A DNA stretch of 64,000 nt from Saururus chinensis. Lineage: Eukaryota > Streptophyta > Magnoliopsida > Piperales > Saururaceae. Below, one piece after another: positions 9,901-18,900 of this stretch. The stretch spans positions 27,662,995 through 27,726,994 of the forward strand of contig CP141142.1 in assembly GCA_035235625.1 (NCBI GenBank), in the 5' to 3' direction. Every line of letters starts with the position of its first letter. Within the stretch, counting starts at the first letter, position 1. The notes beneath the pieces were generated by a model. It was not told the origin of the DNA and did no database searches. It saw only the letters and a list, made by a program, of their open reading frames with translations. The position numbers were made by a program, and so were the translations under genes.

Positions 9901-12900
9901 CTCAATTATCCATAAGGGAGGAAATATAGATAATGATGTAATGCATCATATAACTGCAGGATGGTCAAAGTTGAGAGCCAATACAGGTGTGTTGTGTGAT
10001 AAGTACACTTCAATTAGGGAAATGAAAATTCTAGAGGAAAACATGATGACCAACAATACTCTATTGAGCGGAGTGTTAGGCCCCAAAGAAAAGACATATG
10101 GATAAATTGAATGTAACTGAAATTAGGACACTAAGGTGGACGTGTGATATAACTTGAAGAGATCGAATTAGAATTGACTATTTAGAGAGAATGTAGGGGT
10201 TGTATCCTCAAGGGACAAGCTTTGAGAGATTAGGTTGCATTCTTATGAGCATATACAAGAAAGAACGGGTGATGTCACTGTAAGAAGTTAGAGGAATATA
10301 CAAGTTGAACATGCCACAAGTGGGAGAGGAAGACCTAAGAGGATTCTCAATGAAGTTAATAAGAAAAGATATGACTGTGCTATCTCTTACAAAAGAGCTA
10401 GTTAAAACAAGCAATGGTTGGGGTGCAAGATCTTGTGGGAGACCCCAAATTGTTGGGAAAAAGCATTGCCTGATTATGGTTATGGATTAAAATAATAATA
10501 GATGCATAATATTCTTGAACAGTCTAATTACACCAAGGTTCTATCTTGGCTAGATCTTGATGAGATCTTTGTCTTGTCGACTGGTGATGCAACTTCTTTA
10601 GGAAACAACTGCGTTCAAGATACTCCAAGATCCTTTTTATGTTCTTTCTTAGATGCTATTTGTTGTGAACTTTCCTTTAACTATGATTAGATTATCTATC
10701 TGTGTTGTTTTATATTATCTGATGCATGGGTTTGTTGAGCTGCAGTGTTCCATAGCATGTATGGGCTATACTAGTATCAGATAGGGGTGAGATGAGTGGG
10801 GATTGCAAATTAGTCTCAAAATATACTTCTACCGAATTTGGATCCATTTGGATATGTGAGTGCCCGGCACCTTATAAAGTCTCAACATCTTAATGAAAGG
10901 CTGAGATTGCATGATTTAAATATAGGTCATACTAGATGAAGGTAGCACAGGGAGAATTGAAAGAGGACTATAAAAAATGGTGTATATGGGCAGAGGACCA
11001 TAAAAATTGCTGTACCACAAAAGGATGGTTCTACCAGATGAAAGTGATACCAGGGAGAGTTGAAAGACGACTATTAAAAATGGTGTGTATTGAAGAGGAC
11101 CATAAAAAATTGTGTACCACAAAATTTGGGTTTAATTTGATGTGTGGGGTCCCTTGACGGTACCATGAAGAATGTCAGCTGTTGAAATAGGGACTGACAC
11201 TTAACATGATGCAATTGGTGAGTCCACACTTCATTGAGTTTGCAAAATTTACAGTTCAATGACCCTCGTGATTTGGCACAAATCTTCCTAGTCCCCTCTT
11301 TCCTTTCAACTGGGGCCTAGAATGTAGGGGAAGAGTTTTTGGTCCTCCTATTTGTTGTCCGCCGGGATATCATCCACCGGGTAGGAGCCGATCCTCCAGG
11401 AGGACCAAAAACTCTTACCAACATGGGCACCATTTTGCTTCTTGCACCGGTAGCCCACCAGATTGTACTGCTGCATAGTAGTATGCATATATATATATAT
11501 ATACACATTGCAAAGTGTCAAGTATTAGTATGTAATTTAGAGTAAAAACATATGATAAATGTGCATATAATGGTAAGTTTTGGAAATACTTTGATCTAGA
11601 AGATCACAAATGTCTACTGAGATCTTGATGAGATCACTTATTTTTTGGCAACTGATATCTCAATGCGTTCCAAGGTGGCCAACATGCATCTCCTAGTTTT
11701 CCTAAGTTGGCATCCCTAACTGTTAGACCAATGTTTTGTCATTCTCTTTAGATCTTCACTGCATTAATTTGGATCTTATGTTAGTTTGCTGACTAGCTTA
11801 TTAGGAGATTTTAGCTTAGCTCTCATTTATGACATTTAGAAGTTATCCAAGTGATATGGAATTTCTATGAAAGGGTTTATATAAGTCTGATATACAACAT
11901 ACAAGGAGTAGCAATCACACGATGTAGCTCCTTGTGGAGATAGGAGGCAAGGAGATAATACTAGGGAAAGCTGGATGAAAGGGCTTGGGGAAATAAATAG
12001 AAAGGGGAGAAGTATTGACAAAGAGGAAGGGCTTGAAAAAAAACCTATGAACTGTATTGTGTAACTTCCGAAAAATCACATAGTGGACTTGTGCTTTCGG
12101 CTGATGCCCTACATATATAGATTAGGCAAAGCCTGTTCCAACTATTATCAGAATTCCTATTTCTAGTAACTTAGCAAACTGTAATAGAACTAGGAAATTA
12201 AGTCATAATGCTAAGCCAACTCAAGATTGGCCCCCCTGTTGTGGGCCATAAGGGTCATATCATACACTTGACATTTGCTAATGTAAAACTTATAGATATA
12301 ACCTCTCGCACAATGGGACTTTTTATTGTCATGAATGTTTTTGTTGCTATAAATGTTGGAACATAAATCACGATTAAAAGACATATTGAGACAGAAAATA
12401 TGAAGAGATTTTGTGTAGTTTTTAAGTTAGATGAGAATGTGTAAAATTTGAAAATAGATTTAAGAAATGAGAAATTGAAGAAAAACTGGTAGAAATGGCT
12501 TGGGCATGTACTATAGAGATCATCTACGTGACCTGCAAAGAAATGTGATGACAAATTGGATGTTCCAGAATATGAGACAAAGGTTGAAGTAGACTTAGAA
12601 GAGTTAGTGATAAAATACGTGACAAATTGGTATTATTAAGGGAGCCAGGTCTGTGCTGCAATTTAAATGGCTGGGATCGCTTTTCGGTTTTGACCCACAG
12701 ATCCCTGCCTACACTTTTGGAACCTCTCTCACAACTGGAAGAGATTGAACCAACTCAATTAGGCTGGCCCCAATTCTATTTTTATTTTCTATGTTCAGTT
12801 TTTGCCTTCTTTTGCCCCTAAGTCATGCACAAGGAACATGGAGATGGAAATATGTCAATTTTTAACAGAATGAGCTCTGTGTTATGCAATTTGGATTTTA

Positions 12901-15900
12901 AGGGGAAGTCTCAGCATTTTTTTTTTTTGTTCGATGAAATGCACAAGTGTACTCAATCAGTTCATGCTTGAACCCAAGTAGCTATTGTTTCCATTCCGAA
13001 GCTGAGTCAAAATCAATCAATGAGTATATGATGATCTATTGGATGTCAAGTATATTAAAAAATAATTTGTTGTTGACTAAGCATTCTTAGTTCAGACTGT
13101 TTATTTCCAGCAACATCCCCTGTTTTTATCCTTCACCACATCAGATCAGTTGAAGTCACTCCACTAGGAAGTGGGCAATCTCACTGATGGAAATAATCTA
13201 CCAGAGTTGTCTCGTGAGAGTAGGCACTCAATTGGAGTCCATTTGATGAAGAATCTGAAACTGGCAATGATTTTTGATGGACCTATGATTTACTAAGGGC
13301 TTTCAGGAGCAAGGTATGATCGATGGCAAAGGGCTATATGGAGATTGCTTTCTTTGTAGTTTGACAAGCATAAGAGGGCATACCAGGCAACAAGAATGAG
13401 TCATAATTGTGAGAGGGCAAGATGAAAGCTTGTGGCCGACACACGTGACAGACTAGTTAAAATGATCAAAACTGCTGGAACACATGCGTATTCATAGGGC
13501 TAACAGAGAGGACTCCCAACGTAAACTATTCAAATATAAATTAGTAAGTACCACAGGCATTCAACTATGAAATAAAAGTTGAAGCATTTTGGCTTTTCTA
13601 GTGCTTGAACAGTGCAAGTAAAGGCGACCACCTTCAAATTGATGTTATGTTGATAGTTTCGTGGAACTTACGGGCCTTTGGACTTTGCATGAAAATTGGG
13701 GAATAAGGTTCTCTTCAGGCTCTTAAACCCTTTGAACCGGTTCAACTTGTTCATTGTTTTTTTATCGACACACTCTTTGTATTCATTTGAAATCATAAAT
13801 TTCTGATAATAAATACATTTTTGTGCATAAGAAATCTCCTAACAAGGTCCCATGGTCCCCAAATTAAATTTGCAAAAAATGAATCTCCACTATTCGAGGA
13901 GCATTTCTCCACTATGAGGGTTTGGTATCAAATGAAGGTGGAAGATTTTCTTGTTCCTTGGTGAAGATGAGCAAAGCTGCATAAGAGGTCTTTAACAACA
14001 TTTCTACTGCTCTATGCAGCATGGCTATTTCTTCTTGGATATTATCTCTTCTCATGTCCTTGATCCCGGTAGTGGGACTGTTGCAAATGATATGCAGAAA
14101 TGAAGGAATCTGACTGTAAACTCATGCAACCATCTGAATATCAAGTATCACTAGAGTTTTTAAGAATAAGGGTAAATTCAAAGGCAATCGAATAAATGAA
14201 GCAAGCTTCATGCTGTGTTCTTCAAGGACAAGTTATAGTAGACAACAGAAAGAGTGATAAAGTGAAGGGTAAGGGAGCTAAGAGCTACTAATCATATGGA
14301 GAAAATGATTGGACAAATCTCCAAGCGATTGCGTTAAGCATACAGGTGCAATCAGGGACAAAACGAACATGATAGAGGATGATAAACTGTTCTACTTCAT
14401 GCCGGGTTTGCAAACATGGGTACAAAATGATGTACGAAGAAGGGAAGTGGAGGACCTCATTGCAGTGGCAAATAACATGGCAGACTTCAAACAAAATTTT
14501 GTCTTGCAAGGGAAGAAGGGTGACAAATCATTCTCTAAGGAGGGTGGCAAGGACAAGGGCAATGAGTAATTAGGTAGGCCGAACAAAGGTGTAAGTTGTT
14601 TCATATGCAATGGGCCACAATGTGCTAAGGAGTGCCTAAAGAGAGAAAGGTTAAATGTTATTGTTGTTGCTGAAGACGCAAGGCTGAGTATGAAGACTTA
14701 GCTTGGTTGGCCCCTTTACAATGCATGGGTGCATTCAGGTGCTCCATTCCTCTTCAAAGGGGGTTGATGTGGGTCATTGAAAGGACTTGCACTTTGGGGA
14801 GTGGTTCTCCCAAGGACTTAGTTGATTGGAGCAGCCAAGAGGGTGCATTATTGGAGCAATTTGCAATCTATGTAAGCAGCAGGTGTTGTTAAGAAAGATT
14901 AAGGTTGATGTGGAGTCTTTGCCCAAGACATCTTTATACTTACCCATTGTGTGATGGGAAGAATTGGCTACTTGCTTGATGGGTTCAAACAAGGCGGATG
15001 CTTAAAATATTTAATTGGGGCACCTAAAAAGTACGAGGTTCGACGAGGGTGTGAAAGGCATCAAGTGGGGGAGGCTTGTTAGAACTTTAGACGCTGAATA
15101 GGCATGGGGGCCAAACAACTTTTTAGCCTTGGTGTGCAAACAAGCAAGGCATACACCCTTTGAGCCAAGGGTGCAAAGGTTTGGTAGAATGGAGCATTGG
15201 TGAACAGATTTTTAAGTCCTACTCGGAGTGGGACTCGATGGTGGGCTAGGTGCTATCAACATAGGGGGAGGTCCTATGCACGTTGAACTGATGTGGGAAG
15301 ACTCCTACTTAGAGTAGGATTTGAATGCAGGGTCAGATTTGTGGACAAATGTGGGCAGCTATGCCTATACGTATGAATAGCGGGCTTTTCACAAGACAGA
15401 TGGCTAATGTGCACGCTGAAGAAGGCTTGATTGGTTGCTAGTTCATTAGAAAGTGTCCTAGTACAACTAAGAGTATGCTCAGAGGCCTAGTGCAAGTGGG
15501 AAACCTTATCACAAAGTTGTATGCAAGTAACACTGGTTAAGATAACAAAATCCTATTAAAACAAGGACTTCATGTGAGAAGATGATGTAGCCAAGACTCC
15601 ATATAGTGTTTTGGGTGGGATTGTGTGTAAGTCTTCTAGTTGTAATGGGTAATGTTACTTGAGTGATGAATTGTAATAAGGACAAAAGAGTTTTAGTAGT
15701 ATTAGGCTTCCTTGACTCCTCTCGTCTATATAAGAGGTGGATGGGCTGATTGAGAAAGTGACCAATAAGGGAAAACACTTCTAAGGTGGGTTGTGAGTAT
15801 TGAGGGTGAGTTGGGCAGGCTTGACTTCACTAAGAGGTGTTGTCCTATGTAAGTGCATGTTGTTTCTTGGGTTTGGAAGTGAGCATGGGGTGTTGAATAA

Positions 15901-18900
15901 GAGGATTTGGGGCATAGCCTCTTTTTCTTATCTCTTTCTTGCGTGTGTTTGTTACGAAAAATCGGGTGAAAGTAAGGCGGTAAGGTTACTGGTTGCGGGG
16001 TTTGACCATGCCATCATGGGGTAGATTCCCATCCCGCCATCAAGTCCCACTTCAAGTAGGACCTAGAAATCTATACAAGACTACATGAAGGAGTTTATGT
16101 CGAAGGATAACAAGTTGTTCTACTTCATACCAGGTTTGCAAATATGGGCACAAAACGAGTTACAAAAAAGGATAATGGAGGACCTTCTTGCAACCATTGT
16201 AGTAGCAAACAACTTGGTAGACATCAAATAGAATTCCCTTAGGTAAGGGAAGAGGTGTGACAAGTGAGCTGTTAAGAAGGTCAGCAAGGGTAGAAATAGT
16301 GGCAAGGACAAGGGTAGCAAGCAGTTAGGTAAACTGAACTAACAGGGACAAACTTGAGGATGGGAATTTGCCCCGTGATGTCCTAATTGCATCGGGCAAC
16401 CAATAGCCTTACCGCATTGCTTTTACCCACCTTTTTGTAACCAACACGCATGGAAGAGATAGGTAAAAGAGGTTCTATACCCAAAACCTTTTATTAAGCA
16501 ACCTGTGCTTGAGATTACAATGAACAAGGCCCACTACTTACTCCCAAACTGAAAAAACAACTTGCACTTGCACGGGATAACACTTCTTGGCGAAGTCAAG
16601 GTTTGCCCAACTTACCCTCAACACTTATAACCCTCCTTAAAATTGTTTCCCTTTACTGACTGCCCTTTGAATCAGCTCATCTGCCAATTATATAGAGGAG
16701 AGAGTCCAGGGAAGCGTAGTACTACTAGAACTCTTTTATCTCTATTACAATTCGTTACCAAAGTGACCCTACCCATTACAAATAGGAAACCTACTCACAG
16801 TCTCACCTAGGACAGCTATCCTAAGTCCCAACCTAGCTAGACAATAGCATGCGCCATTCTTCAAGTCCTACTTCGTCCAGTAGCCTTCAGGTCTCTTACT
16901 CAAGCTTGAAGTCCTCAGCTCGCATGTTTCTGGTCTCAACAAAGTTTTGGTTGTATCCACCTCTTACATGGAGTCATTTTTTCACTAGGATTTGGTTGTC
17001 TTGAGCAGTCCTGCTTGTATACAACTCTGTCATTGGGTTTTCCCACTTGTACTAGGCCTTTGAGCGCACTCCTAGTCATGCTAGGATACTTTCTAACGAA
17101 CTAGCAACCAGCCAAGCCTTCTTCAGCATGCACATCAGCTGTCCGTTTTGCTTAAAACCAGTTGTTTGCGAGTCTTGGCATGGCTAGCCGCATGTACCGA
17201 CCAATCCGGCCCCACATCTAAATCCTACTCCAAGTAAGAGTCTTCCCTCATTAGTCCAAGGTGCATATCCCCCTATGCTGATAGTGCCTGGCCCCCATCG
17301 AGTCATACTCTGATTAGGACTTGGAATTTGTCTGCCAATGCTTTGCAATGTCAAAGCTTTGAAAGATGTCAATTTCTACTTCATGTCGAGCTTGCAAACA
17401 TGGGCATAAAACGAGTTATGGATAAGGGAAGTGGAAGACCTTCCTGCAACCAGCGCAGCAGTGGGCAACTTAGCAGACTTCAAAAAGAATTTTGTTGGAC
17501 AAGGGAAGAAGGGCAACAAGTCATCTGCTAAGGAGGGCAATAAGGGAAAAAACAATGGCAAAGACAAGGCAGCGAGCAGTTAGGCAGGCCAAACAAAGGC
17601 TTCAAAAAGAATTTTGCCAGACAAGGGAAGAAGGACAACAAGTCATCTGCTAAGGAGGGCAATAAGGGCGAAAACAATGGCAAAGACAAGGCAACGAGCA
17701 GTTAGGCAGGCCAAACAAAGGTTTTGAATGTTTTATATGCAATGAGTTGCACCATGCTAAGGAAAACGATATTTACAAAAGAAAACTTACACTAAATACT
17801 CACTTGGGTTTTAACGGGACAAAACAAGTGAGTCCAAGTGAACTTTATGTAAGGCTCACATGTTTTGTCCAATTAAAACCTAAGTATAAGTTTTTGGTGT
17901 GTGACTATCACTACCCTCATGCTTAAGGAGTGCCCAAAGAAAGAAACGTTGAATGATATTGTTGTTGTAGAAGAGAAGGCTGAGTTTAATACTGAAGACT
18001 TAGTCCGGTTGGCCCCTTTACAGCTCGTGGGGTGCATAAGATCTTCAATTGGGGCACATGGGAAGTACGGTCGACGAGGGTGTCGAAGGTTTCAAGTAGA
18101 GGAAGCTTGTTAGACTCGAGCTGCTGAATATGCTAAGGAGTCAGATTGCACGTAAGCCTTGCTGTGCGGACAACCAAGGCATACCGCCCTTTGGGGCAAG
18201 GGTTCAAAGCTTCGGCAGTGAAGAGCGATGGCAGATAGATTTTCAAGTCTTACTCGGAGTGGGACTTGATGGCAGGTTGGGTGCCATCAGCACAGGGGGA
18301 GACTAGACACCTATGCATGTTGGACTCAACTGCAACTTCCCCTCAATTACCTGCATCGAAGGACTCAACACTTAAATGCACCCATACGCTCTAAAGGGCC
18401 CAACCAGACTATGCCTTTTGTATTGAACTCAGCCTTGTCCTCTTCTGCAACAACAATTGCATTTACCTTTGATTTTTGACGACTACAATTGCCAAGTATT
18501 TGCATGCTGCACCAATGACACACCCCATGGCCACTACGACCAACCAAGTGTTTGCTTTGGCTAAAAACTCTACTCAAGTGTTCCATGTTTGTTGATGACG
18601 CTAACCATCTGTGTACTTGCGCATTGCACCTACAGCCTGCCCCTTGGCTACCTCGCGCAACCAAGTCTTTATTTTGTTTGGCTGAAGTCTCCCCTTCAGC
18701 CAGATTTATTGATGACTCCATCCATATAGGAACCTTGCTCACTGCCCCAACAACATGCTTCTTGGCTTCCTCATCCAGCCAAGTTTGGAATTGCTTTGGC
18801 CAAAGACTCCCATTCAGTCTGGTTTGTTGTTGATGATTCCGGCCATTTGTGAACCTGCACACTGCACCGGCAAAATGCCCCCTTGGTTGCCTTGCCCGGC

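Noticed and set aside
10305-10490. 61-codon + strand frame in SURF1 intron 5
   Set aside because: It overlaps the RTE LINE tail in another frame; no independent support.
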